A stretch of DNA of 64,000 bases from Stemphylium vesicarium. Taxonomy: Eukaryota; Ascomycota; Dothideomycetes; Pleosporales; Pleosporaceae. Of this stretch, positions 48,113 to 60,090 are shown one piece after another. The DNA lies in assembly GCA_004380135.1 (NCBI GenBank), contig QXCR01000002.1, positions 558,001-622,000 of the forward strand, read 5' to 3'. A program made the translations under genes and the position numbers. The first letter of the stretch is position 1. Each line of letters opens with the position of its first letter. A model generated the notes under the pieces. That model worked only from the letters and a program-made list of their open reading frames with translations. It did not search any database and was not told the origin of the DNA.

Positions 48113-50298
48113 ATCCAAAGTCTCATACATGGGCAACTGCGGCTCTTCGTCGCTCATCTCAACCACCTGTGCTTGTCAGTTTCAGTTTCTAATACCTCAG
48201 CTGCACCCCCACTATTGAAGGAAGCGCAGCCCGAAAGGTCGCTTCCATCAAGACTTCAGGGCTAGTGTAACCTACCTTACTGTCTGACCCCTGAAATGGG
48301 ACATACGGTCCTTCATCCGGCGGCAGATATTGAGGGCAGATATCGAAAGCGATGGCACCTTTGTTCGCCAATAGTCTTTTGTATCGCAGGGCGTCAGCGA
48401 GGACTTTGGCTTGGTTGATACCGAATTCTCGTTCGACACGCGACATGCATTTGGCTACAAAGTCTTGGCTTTCCGGGGTTGCTATGGGCATAGCTGCAGC
48501 CTATCAAGATGTTAGCGGACCCTACTATCTCTGGTGATGAAAATGAACTACTCACAACGTACAATGCCCACACCGTTGAATAGCCTCCTGCTACGCGGAC
48601 AATCGGGAGCCGGTCTTTCACAGATCCATTCCCGACTAAAGCGCGAACAACGCCGACAGAATTGCCTCGGAAGTTTTTATCAAAGGATTTCAGTGCGGCT
48701 TGAGAATCTGATGACGAATTGGAAGAATGTGAGGCCGACGATGGTGTGGAAGTACTAGAAGCAGTCGTGACGCCGGCACGATCTGCCGCTTTGCTTGGTG
48801 TAACACTGGGGACGTCGTGCAGGAACTGTGGCATACTTGCTATTATATCCGACTGCAGCTTGTACAAAGTCCGAGTGCTCGTCTCAAGTTGTTCATGATA
48901 CTTGATACCGACAAGGGCCGGTGGAGTCGATGCGAAGCCAGCGAGAATACTATTCCGGATGATATCATGGAAGTAAATTCGGTTGTACCGAACCCAATTC
49001 CAAGTCTGCGCGGTGACCGCAGTCGGATAGACGTGATAGAAATGTTCGAAAACGTCCTCTCGTTTCTCGCACAACACTATATCGTAGTCCCAGTCGGGTC
49101 CCTGGTCCTTGAAGATGTTGACCGCAATATCGTCAAGCTCGAGCGCCGACTGTATGATGTCGGTCAGGGAATGCGTTTCTTGGCTCAGTATACGTGCTCG
49201 GAGATCGATGGTCCTGATGTGGAGAAAGAAGAAACGGTTTCTTGGGTCGTCCGCGTCCAGATGCTTGATGACTTCGCTGTTTAGATCGTGCACATACTGT
49301 GGAATGGGAACTCCCCGGCCCATACAATTCATGCAAACAAGCCCGATAGTATGGAGATACATGCGCTGTCCAGCCGGGGTTGAAAACTGGTCCATGCCGC
49401 GCATCTTGACTAGCGAAGCTGCGCCGTCCACGTGGTTGCTCCATCCGGCCAAAGAGCTGTCGTTGAAGGTGGCTTCGAACATGCCGAGTAGATTGACAGA
49501 TGTGAGGGTGCTATCAGCTGTGACATCCTTGGGAGATGATATAGCCGCGTTGGCCATTTTGATAGCGTTCAAGTACCAGCACGTTGCTTCACGCTTGAGG
49601 CGAGGATCCATGTAGAGATTCGCTACCCCCGCGATACCCAAAGCCGTCATAGAGGTCGCAACGAGTGGGTGAAAGCCATGAGTTGACAGGTGCTTTTGAT
49701 ATTCCTCCGATTGTAGAGGTGGCTGGTCTATGCCCGTGCAATAGTAGGACATGAAGAACGAGAGACCCTGATCAATCAACGACGCCGTTATGACTGGTGC
49801 AGGAGATTGTTGAGCTATGACCTGCAGGTATGCTTCCCGCAGGTCTCGGGGTTCGCGCGCATCTTTCGCATCGCGAGCTGCAATAGCTTTTGCTTTGGAC
49901 TTCTTGGCTTTGGCCAGAACATGTGCTGTCTCGTCATGGAAAAAGGCGTCAATGTTTCTGTCGTATCCAGGGCAGTGGAGACGACGTTCAGTGCACTTGA
50001 CGCAACCCCCCGGTCGTTCATCACACTAGATGTAGTCAGTAACTGTGATGAAGGTGAACTTGTGCTGCGCATCAACAGTCATGAGCTTGGATGCTTCGAG
50101 GGCCTACCGTCTCACACTAGTGTTCCATTAAACAGCTAGCATCGGCTGGAAGGCGCGACACCACCTTCCATTGCATGTCCGGATAGGCAGCAGGATCGTG
50201 CCGAACGTGGACGTGTGCAGAGTCGAACTTCAACTTACTTTGATCTTGCGCTCACGACATGTCTTGCACCCTGTGGAAGGTCGGCCACGATACACCAT
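48101..50298 (-). CDS. Zn2Cys6 fungal transcription factor
   Basis: Exons 50298-50239, 50025-48556, 48500-48276 and 48166-48101 give 606 aa. Splicing of the 213-bp first intron restores a perfect binuclear zinc cluster, C11-x2-C14-x6-C21-x6-C28-x2-C31-x6-C38 (STGCKTCRERKIK joined to CDERPGGCVKC). A basic, Ala/Lys-rich linker follows, then a long helical middle region typical of Fungal_trans_2 factors (SFFMSYYCTG, HLDADDPRNRFFFLHIR, QTWNWVRYNRIYFHDIIRN). A Ser/Thr-rich stretch lies near residue 390. It should bind CGG-type DNA sites; targets are unknown. The short acidic tail may be the product of a frameshift. Confidence 0.87.
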
Positions 50299-50824
50299 GC
50301 TGACAGTCGCAATCCGTCACGAGGTCAGGACGTGTTCTAGCAGCAGTGACGCGTCGAAAGGAAATAGTTCAGAATGAAGCAGTCACGACGCCACGAGCCA
50401 CAACTATCATCGCAACATTTGTAAGACGCGCTACCTGCATCCCGTATAAAGCTGCGTATAAGTGTGGCTGAGTAGTCCGACAGCGATATAGCGAAGTAGC
50501 GAAAGGATGGGGTGCGAAATATGGAAGCCTGGCATTAGCGCCGCTACGCGTTGCTTCGTACATGCAGGGCGTGACATGTCATTGGTCGGAACGTGGCATT
50601 GCAGCCCCATCTCTATCGATACCGCAGTGTTGTGGGTAACCTTAGCGATATCCACAAATCTCGTCCATAAATAGCTATCACAAATTTTGACCAATCCCCG
50701 GATCTTCGGGTGACCAAGCCACCGTAGGAAAAGACTTGATCTTGTCAATATAATTTTTTATTTGAGCTTACGTCATCGAACAGCAGCAGCTGATCCTGAT
50801 CAGTGATCCGATCAAATAACCTCA
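50299..50824. other. intergenic, upstream of the transcription factor and tRNA-Ser
   Basis: Apart from the flanking promoters I see nothing. An AT-rich run (ATATAATTTTTTATTTG) precedes the tRNA by about 70 bp. Confidence 0.4.
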
Positions 50825-50905
50825 GGCGTTGTGGCGGAGTGGTTATCGCGCAAGACTAGAAATCTTGTTCCTTCGGGAGCGTCAGTTCGAATCTGGCCAA
50901 CGTCG
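50825..50905 (+). tRNA. tRNA-Ser(AGA): tRNA-Ser (anticodon AGA)
   Basis: A complete type II tRNA without intron. The acceptor arm GGCGTTG pairs with CAACGTC (one G-U). The D-arm region holds GGCGGAGTGGTTA, matching the A box. The anticodon arm CAAGA-CTAGAAA-TCTTG places AGA at positions 34-36. A long variable arm (TTCCTTCGGGAG) marks serine, and the T arm contains the B box GTTCGAATC. A run of six T follows at once, the Pol III terminator. Confidence 0.95.
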
Positions 50906-50918
50906 TCTTTTTTGCTCA
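50906..50918 (+). terminator. Pol III terminator of tRNA-Ser
   Basis: TCTTTTTT directly follows the tRNA discriminator base, as required for Pol III termination. Confidence 0.75.
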
Positions 50919-51090
50919 TGGTCATCGCATCGGCGGGTTCTGATATTGTCAAACTACTGCTGTATAGGAATGCCATTCTGCTTTTTTGCCAATTTGAAGA
51001 CGAGAACCTAAATCACTAGATCTCGTTATGCTTTCTCATTCTTGATTTTTCTCATCTTCGTGCCTTCCATATCTCCTCGCTGTGATTGCA

Positions 51091-51536
51091 TCAATCCTGG
51101 CCATCACAGACTCCAATATGACAGTACTTCTTACAACCTTCCGTCCAAGTCCATTCTTTCACTTCATGCTCCTCATCTTCCTTACTCTGCCCACCAACCC
51201 AAATACCATTTCCACATTCGTAGATGCAAGTGCAATACTCCGAGCCATCATCCTGGCGGGTACACAGAGAGCGATCACCAGTTTGTGCAGCGTACCAGTC
51301 GCCCATGTGGGATATGGGAATCTCTGTGTAAATGTTAGAAATGGTGGTTGATATAGAAGAAAACGAATCATTTGCTGTCAGGAGAAAGGAAAAGACCTAC
51401 CAAGGTCTTGCATTAATTCCCAACCACAAGATTTCTTTTCTTGATTTGCTGCTTCATCGTATCGCATAATTGTTGACGCGAGGGAAAGGGATAGTAGTAG
51501 TGCCACGGACAGCAGGATTGTAATGAAATTTGCCAT
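51091..51536 (-). CDS. small secreted cysteine-rich protein, effector candidate
   Basis: Exons 51536-51401 and 51323-51091 (77-bp intron, donor GTAGGT, TTACACAG acceptor) give 122 aa. Residues 1-21 form a strong signal peptide (MANFITILLSVALLLSLSLAS). The mature part has eight cysteines: one in QEKKSCGW, one in SLCTR, three in EYCTCIYECG and three in GCKKYCHIGVC, enough for four disulphides. The centre is acidic (QSKEDEEHEV). No family is recognised. Size, secretion signal and even cysteine count fit a candidate effector or antimicrobial protein; no role is shown. It lies between tRNA-Ser and SSU72. Confidence 0.75.
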
Positions 51537-51987
51537 TGCTTGTGTTGATGGGAATCTAAGGCGAGCAGACGATGAGGGGCTTTAAGAGCAGTTCGCGGCG
51601 CTGAATGCGTTCGGCATTGATCCCAGGTTTGCTTCTTTTGCTGGCGAACAAAGCGACTTGATAGGGGGCGGTGGTTACACGCACACGTGGCTAGTCGCAG
51701 GCCGTGCCACCAAGCCACGGCCAGCGGTGTGAAGGGTCTTGCATTGAACTATGTCAGCAGACTAAGACGTCATATGTCATTTGACCGTCACAAGTGCTTC
51801 ACAAACAGCAATGGAATGCGAGCAAGAGATAGCAGTAGAAGGGTTTGACAAAGTCGTATATTCGTCATGTTTCGTAGCCAGTGGATCGTAAACTGGTCGG
51901 TGATGTGATACCCAGAACGCCTCGCTATACAAATGGGTATCGAAGGCTTTCTAGCCAATAGTAAAATGTAACGCCGTAATGTTGAAA
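51537..51987. other. intergenic
   Basis: Promoter of the small secreted protein and 3' flank of SSU72. No further feature. Confidence 0.4.
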
Positions 51988-52903
51988 TCAGAACCAAGCA
52001 AGACTCCAAAGCGCGGGCATGTTTGGCCAACGCTCTTGCCAGGTCGCGAGGATGTCTGGCACCCGTTCGTCGAAGCCAGAACGAGCTGCTCCACCTCCAG
52101 ACTGCCATCCGCTCTCACCGTGTGTCTCCCTCTCTTTTGCTGCAGCCTCGTTCAGGCTAAGCGCAAGATCTAGAATAGCCTTTCCGCCAACAAGAGCCTC
52201 TTCATGGTTATCCCTAATGTCCACATTAAAGACGTGGACAGGCCTGTTGAGCTTTCCGCCCTTGTTGTGTAGATCTTCCAGTACAGCATCAAAGCAGCGC
52301 TCTTCGCAGGTTATGACGACGTCTACCACGCCAGACTCGGTACCCTGCGAGCCCTTGTCTTCGGCATGGTCAAGACGTGGTTTGCCAGGGACCCAATCCT
52401 GGAAGCGCTCAGGATAACCTTTGATATTCAGATTGCGACCCAACATGTTGAGCAGGCCATTGTTGGTATACAGGGCCGTGTTCTGCTGGGAAAGCTCGTC
52501 ATGGATGGCACGATAGGTAGTGCTATTGAAGTGATAGACATTAGGCTGTGTGATGGTCGGGCCAGGCAGGCGCACGAGTGAACCGGTACCGAAGCTTATT
52601 GTAGGAAGATGGGCAGACGCAAGTTGAAGGTGTGCTTCCATGGAGCTGGTCGAGTTAGCGGGATGCGCGGAAGCTAGTAGTGCATGTGACGTACCGATTT
52701 TGATTACTCGCACATACAGTGCAGAACTTGAGCTTGAAGCTGTCATCAGGGACCATGTTCTGCTCCGCATGCGCATCACCAGCACCGTCCATATTCACGG
52801 GCTGTGGCTCGGCCGGTGGAGGGGGAGGGGGTGGGGGCGCAGGTGTGGGTGTGGCCTGCTGCTGTTGCTGCCTCGCGCGTAGTCGTGGGTCGGCGGCCGA
52901 CAT
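51988..52903 (-). CDS. SSU72: RNA polymerase II CTD phosphatase SSU72
   Basis: Exons 52903-52695 and 52645-51988 (49-bp intron) give 288 aa. The active-site loop is split by the intron and restored by splicing: FCTVCASNQNRSMEAH, with C64 and R70 forming the CX5R signature of this phosphatase family. Conserved segments follow: FGTGSLVRLPGP, YHFNSTTYRAIHDEL, NIKGYPERFQDW, VVITCEERCFDAVLEDL, and PVHVFNVDIRDNHEEALVGG. Ssu72 removes phosphate from Ser5 and Ser7 of the Pol II tail and acts in the cleavage and polyadenylation complex. The N-terminus here is extended by a Gln and Pro-rich low-complexity stretch, common in filamentous fungi. Confidence 0.95.
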
Positions 52904-54744
52904 GGTGAGGGATGGCGCGGTGTGTTGGTGTGAGTAGTTGGACAGCTTGACGCGTCTCTGCAGATTCTTCGCAAACGTTAGTAAGGATTCCACACAGGTA
53001 TATCTAGCAACAGCAACATTGTTCACGCGAGGTTCAGAATTTTCAGTGTATATTATTATTGTGAGTCCTCAAAGGCTAATGCCTAGGACAGCTCCAATAT
53101 GTGTTCATCATCTCACGGCAGGGTATGCAGAGGGGGGTGGAGTAGACATACACTAGTAAAGAATATCGCTCAAGCTCATAGTCCCCGAAATGAAGGGAAT
53201 GAGGTCGAGCAAAAGCTTCGAAATGGCGAATGGTTGTTGTTTGCTTGTGAAAGGCACGAAGCCTGTGAAGGTGCAAGCTTTGTCGAGCTCGGAGCTCAGG
53301 TCATTGTGTTCTTTTCCGCTGACTAAGCGAGCCGGCGGTCGGGAGAACGATTACGCGGGAGCATGCGGAACCAGCAAACTATGGCGAATAGTATGGGCCC
53401 TACAGAGAAAAAAACGGCAGCTTGGAGCGGCTGGTCGCGATGCGCTTGACGTTTTGGCATCGGGTTCATTTCCTGTTCCTGTTTTCTGAGGCGCTTGGGT
53501 GCTATAGCATTACGCCATATGGGTCGCTCTGGTGAGATGAGATGGTGACGCCATGCTATTGCGCAAGCATTCTTACGCCCGAACGGGTCACGGTACGGCT
53601 CGGTCTGGCTGCCACACAGGCGTCCCAACTGGGAAATACTGTCGAGCACGGCAATACGACATTTGCTGACGGAAGCAATTCGAGTCGACGATTATGCATT
53701 TGGCCGCGTGACAGCATACGGTGAAGAGTAGTCAGGGAAGTTCCTCGTCACGTTGGAAGCGCATTCGACCCAGCAGTGCGCGGGCAGTCTGTATGTAGCT
53801 AGGCGTGGAAATGTGAAACGATCTAGGGTGAAAGTAGCCTAAGTCCGTGTTGGAGCGGTTTGCAATCGACGAAGGCTGAACAGACGCCAGAACACACAGC
53901 CCCTCGTTGATGCTAGTAAGGCTACATGGCATGAACCATTGCGCTGTCAATTTTACCGTGTATTTGTCTCCCTCGACGGCCCCTCACCAGATGTCTTTCC
54001 ACGCTCCCAGTGCATTCGACATATTCTGAAACACAGAACGGCGTCTAGCATGTCCCCCGCCAACCTGTGCCAAAAATAGAGCCTACTCACTCGGCCTTGC
54101 ACCACCACGCGCGCTGGTCGAAGACAACATCCAGAACTTGCCGAGCATTTTGCCATAGTCGCGGTGCTCCCTAACCGCACTGGTTCTGTTCCGCTCCCTG
54201 TCGAGACCCATTCGAGGCCTCAACATCATCCTTCAGGCGCGCAACCAGCCATCGTTCACTGGGTAAGTGTTAGCGCCAGACCTGACCCCCACAACCCCGG
54301 CGAGCGCTTCTCCAGCCGCCTCGCACTCCAAATATCTTCACACCACGGGCGATACTCCCAATCGCCAGGCGCAGTCCCATAGCCGACTGCGGCGTTCCAG
54401 AAGGCATCAAGCGCACCCGCCGACCCATTGGCCAGTATCCAAATTGAAACATCGACACGAACTTGGAGTCGCTGCGCCATCACCCATAAACCTCCCCAGA
54501 AGCGCTCCCGGGCGGCCGACGTGTTGTGATTCGAAGACTGCTTGTGCGCCTCGTGCGCTGGCCAGCCGGCGCCCGCCTCCAGTTGCTCTCGTGTGCTCTT
54601 TCCCGGGCACTGAAAGCTTGCCTGTGTCGCACGCCGCCTGAAACCCGCCCTGCCTGCCACACTGCCCTCGACCGCGGCTCTAGAGACGATACAGACCACC
54701 GCTGACGATTCAGACCCGAGCATATACACGCAAATCTACCGCGC
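52904..54744. other. divergent intergenic region, 1.84 kb
   Basis: This lies between divergent SSU72 and the SH3 protein. A minus-strand open frame at 53323-53649 ends with a possible membrane segment, but it lacks support. A 5' UTR intron for the SH3 gene could start at the GTAAGT near 54263. Confidence 0.35.
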
Positions 54745-56268
54745 ATGACCGACACGGGTAGAGCATCAGACACGCCCGCCGAGTCGCAACGGCTAGACGA
54801 TATAACCGAGGGAGTAGCCGTGCGAGGCTCCCACACACACGAAGACATGGCCGCCGACGTATTATCACCACGGAGCGACCCTGGTGCTGCCCAAGCCGGC
54901 GTGAACCGTACCTCGCTGCCCCCGCTCGTCACTTCCCCGCCTTCCAAAGCCAAGCTTGAGCGCGCGAGCTCCTACATGAATAAGCGGCTGTCGACCTTTT
55001 CCAACACATCCAACACGCACCAATCCACGCGCTCACGGCCGCAATCCACCGCCTTCCCCATCTTCCACTCGAGCCTGCCGTATTCGCTGGTGCGGGACTT
55101 TGCCTACGACCCGCTGCACCCATTGTTCTACGGGCCGCTCCCAGAACAACCGTCTGACATCTCCACACCCGCGAGCGAGCACAGCCGGAGACTCTCAGAC
55201 CCGCCGCCCGTGGCATGGCGCAGCGACCGGAGTGGGTGGTCTGCGGGGCCCTGGGACGAAAAAGATGGTGAACAGCTCCCGCAGACGGCATACGATGGAG
55301 GTCCGCCGTACAGCGAGGACGACGATATTTCGAGCCCAGTCGTCACCAGCCACCATGGCGCACGACACAAGAAGCACAAGTCCAACATTGTCAACTTTGA
55401 CCACACCCGCGGCCGGAGGGGATACCCCGAAGACCAACGGCGGGGTTCCATAATTCCCATGAATGGCGAGAGCAGCCAATTCGTAAGCGACGATGCTGCT
55501 AACGGTCTCAGCAGCGAGTACATTACATACCCGCCTGAATCGTCCCGACTTGGTATACCCGAAGGAGCCTCGCGACGCGATTCCCACTTCGCCACAACCC
55601 TACCACCCCGCACCTATGCAGATGCCGAGACCGTTCTCGAGGGCCCGCCTTACGATTCCGACGATGACATGTCGGAGCCCGAGGACTACATTCACGACGA
55701 CAACCGCTTTTCTCGCGACTACCAATTTACCATCGCCTCACCGGACGAAGAGATGCATGGAAAGGCAGTCGCGCTGTTTGACTTTGCTCGAGAAAACGAC
55801 AACGAGCTGCCGTTGGTCGAAGGCCAAGTGATACTAGTGTCCTACAGGCACGGACAAGGCTGGCTGGTAGCTCAAGACCCCAAGACTGGTGAGAGTGGCC
55901 TCGTACCCGAGGAATATGTGCGCCTCCTTCGTGACATTGAAGGGGGCTGGAACGGCCTGGTCGGTGCTATCCACTCACAGCCCGAATTGCAGCCGCCCGA
56001 AGTCAACAACGGACCAGAAAGTTTGCTGAGCCCCATCTCTGCTGGACCAGAAGCCAAAACGCCCACACAGGCTGATCATCCCCAGAACTATACACCCGTG
56101 ATATCGACATTCTCGACTAGCCACAAGGATCTCGAGAAGTACCCGACGGAAAGGCTCGGGACGCCTACCACCACCGAGGGTGGACCTTTCTCGCGAAGCA
56201 AGGACAGTGGCACTATGGAGGGGATCGAAACGACGCCTGAGCCACAATCCCAAGAACAAAAGTCATGA
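54745..56268 (+). CDS. SH3-domain protein, Nbp2-like
   Basis: A single exon encodes 507 aa. The only folded domain seen is one SH3 at about residues 336-396: KAVALFDFARENDNELPLVEGQ (ALYDF and E-L motifs), GQGWLVAQD (the binding-site Trp) and SGLVPEEYVRLL. The N-terminal 330 residues are disordered, rich in Ser, Pro, Asp and Glu, with SRPQSTAFPIFHSSLPYSLVRDFAYDPLHP as a conserved-looking island. This layout matches filamentous-fungal relatives of yeast Nbp2, an adaptor that brings a PP2C phosphatase to the HOG and cell-wall MAP kinases. The orthology is moderate, based on SH3 type and layout. Confidence 0.8.
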   Translation: MTDTGRASDTPAESQRLDDITEGVAVRGSHTHEDMAADVLSPRSDPGAAQAGVNRTSLPPLVTSPPSKAKLERASSYMNKRLSTFSNTSNTHQSTRSRPQSTAFPIFHSSLPYSLVRDFAYDPLHPLFYGPLPEQPSDISTPASEHSRRLSDPPPVAWRSDRSGWSAGPWDEKDGEQLPQTAYDGGPPYSEDDDISSPVVTSHHGARHKKHKSNIVNFDHTRGRRGYPEDQRRGSIIPMNGESSQFVSDDAANGLSSEYITYPPESSRLGIPEGASRRDSHFATTLPPRTYADAETVLEGPPYDSDDDMSEPEDYIHDDNRFSRDYQFTIASPDEEMHGKAVALFDFARENDNELPLVEGQVILVSYRHGQGWLVAQDPKTGESGLVPEEYVRLLRDIEGGWNGLVGAIHSQPELQPPEVNNGPESLLSPISAGPEAKTPTQADHPQNYTPVISTFSTSHKDLEKYPTERLGTPTTTEGGPFSRSKDSGTMEGIETTPEPQSQEQKS

Positions 56269-57762
56269 ACTTGACGGATTCACTTTCCCAGCTTTCATGG
56301 GGGCAAGTATACAGATTTCAAATTGTGCATTTTCGACATCTTACAGCCATTGGGCAGTTGCAGCAAGCCACCAGCCATCGGAACCATGAGATCTAGCGCT
56401 CCTTCATTCGCCAGAGGGCCTAGAGCAGTATCTACAACAGCTTCATTTTCACGACATTCGCTTCACCCCATGTCTTATTTCGACACATTTACGAATGCAT
56501 TACTTGGAGCTACGGTCACTTCGGGGCCAGCACTGCAACGCGCACGGCTATACATATATATCATCTTGGAGGCGGAGATGGCACGGGATCCACGGGTCAC
56601 GGGGAGAGGCGGAGGGAAAGACCAGGATTCAGGTACGGCCGCCAGGGGGTGGGAAAAGGATTTCACGATGATGTGGAGGATCAAGGTCTTGCCCCCTCAA
56701 CCATTGTAGTTGTACTCTTTTGTCGTTTTTCTTTTATTTTGCTCTTTTTCTTCTCTTCATTCACGACGATATTCGGCTCGATGAGCGGGCCGAGTGATGA
56801 ACGCGGATCGGCGAACCCCCCACACAGATGCGCGCCATTCAGATAGGGGAGGGGGAGTGGGGGGCGTTCAATGAGTGGGATGATGCGGTGTATGACCCGC
56901 TAGTATCTGTAATACATGACTGTTTCGAAGCAACCCCCACCACTTTCGATTCTTGTGATGATGATAAAAAAAGGTGCAACCTGCTGTACCTATATGGGTA
57001 CCTATGTACACGTGTAGTTAATGGTCCACGTGATCGTTTATCCTCACTGATTACGTGCAAATAACTAGACAATGAATGGCATGTATATACTACTCTCCAG
57101 GTCTGGACATCTGTGGGGATGGGTTCTTCAGCGTGATGTCTAATAAACGAGCAACCCAACCAGTACTCTTCTTCTTCTTCTTCTTCTTCTTCTTCTTCTT
57201 CTTCTTCTTCTTCTTCTTCTTCTTCTTCCGCAAATTGGAGTCGCCCTCCTCTCATTGCCTAACGTCAATGCTATATCTATCATCTCTAATCCAGCAACAA
57301 AGGGCATATGAGTGTCCTTGGAACAAGTCAGAACATGTTGATTCCATTGCAACGAGTACCTTCTTACGTAACTGAAACTATAAAGACGCGAAGCGCTCTG
57401 CGATTTTATAGCTGGAGACAGCGAACGAAATGGCCAATCTCAGAATCAAACACATCACCGACATTCGTAGACAGCGAACTAACTCATCACACAAGTCCCT
57501 TCATCTTCATCAAACGAAACAGTAAATTTCCATTGCTTGGCAGACGCGGAACAATGATCCCATGTACACCTCATATGTATGCCCCCAAAAGCCTTGTGCA
57601 CCGAGAACGCGTGCGCGCGCAAACTCCAGCCCCCCCTTCCAAAAGAATTCCTATACTGATTAAACTAAGTATACAAGAAGACCGCCCTGATAACATGAAT
57701 GAACAAAGAAGAGGAAAAATGTCGCGAACAATGCCCTGATGGACCAGAAACCCGTTTATCAC
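56269..57762. other. convergent intergenic region, 1.5 kb
   Basis: 3' flanks of the SH3 gene and of the fusion gene. It holds the CTT microsatellite and AT-rich DNA. No gene is supported. Confidence 0.45.
57168..57228 (+). repeat. (CTT)n microsatellite, about 20 units
   Basis: About 61 bp of perfect CTT trinucleotides in the gap between convergent genes. It is open in other frames as poly-Phe, poly-Leu or poly-Glu, which is an artefact of the repeat. Confidence 0.95.
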
Positions 57763-60090
57763 TCATAGTGTAGGTGCTCTCTTGAGGCCCTGACAGTAGC
57801 GAACGTACAAAGCGTCAATAAAGTGCGAATGTCGGATGCCGGGCGGCCTGGCGCGCTGAAACTCATCAATCGCATCTTCAACCCTATATCCTAGGCGTTC
57901 GATCAGGTATGAAACCAGAAAGAAACCTGTGCGGTTGAAGCCGTAGTGGCAATGGACGCCGATAAGACCCGGTCTCTGCTCCGCTCTGATCCTATCAACG
58001 AGGTCGAAGAATTCTTTGACTTCGGCGGCTTGCGGGGGCTGCTTCGATACAGTCGGGAACTTGTGGTATGGGATGCCACCCTCTTCTAAACCTTTAGGGT
58101 CGTACACGGGGTTGTCGTGTGAAATGTCGACAACGGCGCATAGTTTGCCGGCCCAGTGCTTCGTGAGAACCTTGGGGGTGTGCTCCTCGTCGACCTCGCG
58201 GAGGGTTTTCATGGCGCGGAAGACGCCTCCAATGGGTGCAGAGACAGGTTGCACTGCTTTCCATTTCTCGAGGTTCTTCACGTCCCATTTACCTTCAGTT
58301 GACAAGTAACTGAGTTGCCACGCCAACGAAAGACGAGGATCGATGTAGTCGGCGAAGAAGGTGCCTATCAAACCTGCTATGATTCGCGAGGTGGATGGAG
58401 CGAAGAGCAGGGAGTGGGCTGCTGGTTTGGGCATGATTGCTGTCTTAACAACAAGCCGGCGGGGGTGAGGCGACGGTGTGTTCGATGATGTGGTGGAGGT
58501 ACTCGAAGGAAGTGGGCCGTCGGTGGTAGTCATGCTCCCATCCTTTGTACTGTCATCTGTAGACACAAGACTTCCATCGACAGTGACCACGGAGGTTGAC
58601 TCAACTGTCTTGTTATCGTCTTCCAGGCGTGGCAAGTCTGATGCATCAATGCCCGAGTCTTGATGCTGCTTTTTGAATCCAGTTTCCACGATTGAAGCGG
58701 GTACGAATGGTGCGGCTGCGATGGGCAAACTCGCCTTCTCACTAGGTGGCTGAATCGCACTCACATCCCTCCCAAGAAACTCAACAATGCGTTTGACATT
58801 GGAAGGCGGTGTAACGTCATCTGTTTCTCCAGCAGCAAGGAACAGTGGTATGTTCAGTCCACTCCAGACCTCTTTTCCTGGAAGACCTCCCCTCGGTGCG
58901 CCGCTGGAATAATCGGGACACATTCCCCTCGCCATCCTCTGCCATACAGCACTTCGACTTTGCTCGTTAAAACGCAGTTGCATCCTCTTCGTCTCATCAT
59001 CCGCGTCAGCCCCAGCCATACGTAAAACACTCTTGCTGTTGACTCCCCCTCTCCTATCCCAGCGTCTCAATAAGTCGAAGAGAGCTGGCGGCGCTAGCGA
59101 GATGTTTCGCAGTTGCTTTGCTTGATGTCCGGTGGGAGGGTCGGCTTTGGGACAAATAGCGATCAAGCCGCTGACATGCCTCGATAGGAGATGAGCATAA
59201 GGTGAGGTAGGCGACGCCAGAAGGGCGGCTAGGGAGCATCCCATACTGTGGCCAACCAGAACAACGGGCTGCCCTTCGTCGGCTGCACGATGGGCCTCGA
59301 TGACCACAGCAAGAAGCTGTACAAGGGCCTCTGTTGTGTAAGCGTCCCATGATTTTGGCTCAAAGCCTGACGCCCCGCACCCAGGGAGATCCAAAGCCAA
59401 GCATGGAGCTAGGTTAGAGAGGCTGATAAGAATAGGGCTGAACTGAGCGATGGATCCACCAAGACCATGGATGAACACCAGAAGGGGGACTGGGCAGGGG
59501 TCCTTGGGTAGTTTGCTCTCCTGGTGGTGTGGACGGTAGAAGATCCGTAGTCTAGGATAGGTCAAGGCGTTGGAGGGTACGGTGTATGATCGAATTGTGG
59601 AGTACTTCTTTATCAGTCCTGGATCCGTAGTGGCGGCTTCATCTTCAGAGCGTTAGTACAAGGCTAGAAATATGTGCCGCAACTAAGCCACGTGATCGAA
59701 TTGGCGGTTCGCCAAATTACATGGGAATAACTCACCGGCTGCGGCATCAGATGCATGCTGTGTTTCTCCAGACCTTTTTTTGCCATTCCGTCTGCTCCAT
59801 ATCCAAAGCACGGATCCAATCCCACACAGTGCTGTCAACTTGACCATGCCAACGAAAGTCAAAGTCCACTTGCCTTCGCTAATTACAAAGGGGTTCAGCA
59901 GGTAGACGAGATGGTAAGCGGACTTCTTTATATTGATGCCGTTCCAGTGAGCAAGGTCCGAGTCGGTCTGTGTCACTCGATCGCTGGGCGGGCCGGCGAT
60001 GGCGGTCCTTAGAAGTAACAGCAGAGCCTGTGGAAGACGCAACGTGCCATTCTGGGACGAGCAAGAGCGCGAATGGGGCTCCATGGCCAT
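57763..60090 (-). CDS. fusion protein: alpha/beta hydrolase plus RNA-triphosphatase-like cysteine phosphatase
   Basis: Exons 60090-59736 and 59642-57763 (93-bp intron, TACTAAC branch site) give about 744 aa. The N-terminus has two hydrophobic stretches, the second at about residues 85-105, a likely membrane anchor. An alpha/beta hydrolase follows: FIHGLGGS (oxyanion loop), GHSMGCS with S251, and AAGETDDVTPP (candidate acid). A Ser/Thr-rich linker leads to a C-terminal cysteine phosphatase: VVDISHDNPVYDP, GVHCHYGFNRTG with C683 and R689, and ARPPGIRHSHFIDALYVRY. That part closely resembles the 5'-triphosphatase domain of metazoan capping enzyme. No stop or splice separates the two domains within the 1.9-kb second exon. 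The start is uncertain; the next in-frame ATG is 59850. Confidence 0.85.

Noticed and set aside
53323..53649. 108-codon minus-strand frame ending in a hydrophobic segment
   Set aside because: Start is not an ATG for most of its length, and the hydrophobic stretch alone is weak evidence.
57169..57228. Poly-Phe and poly-Glu reading frames
   Set aside because: They are translations of the CTT microsatellite and contain no other sequence of note.
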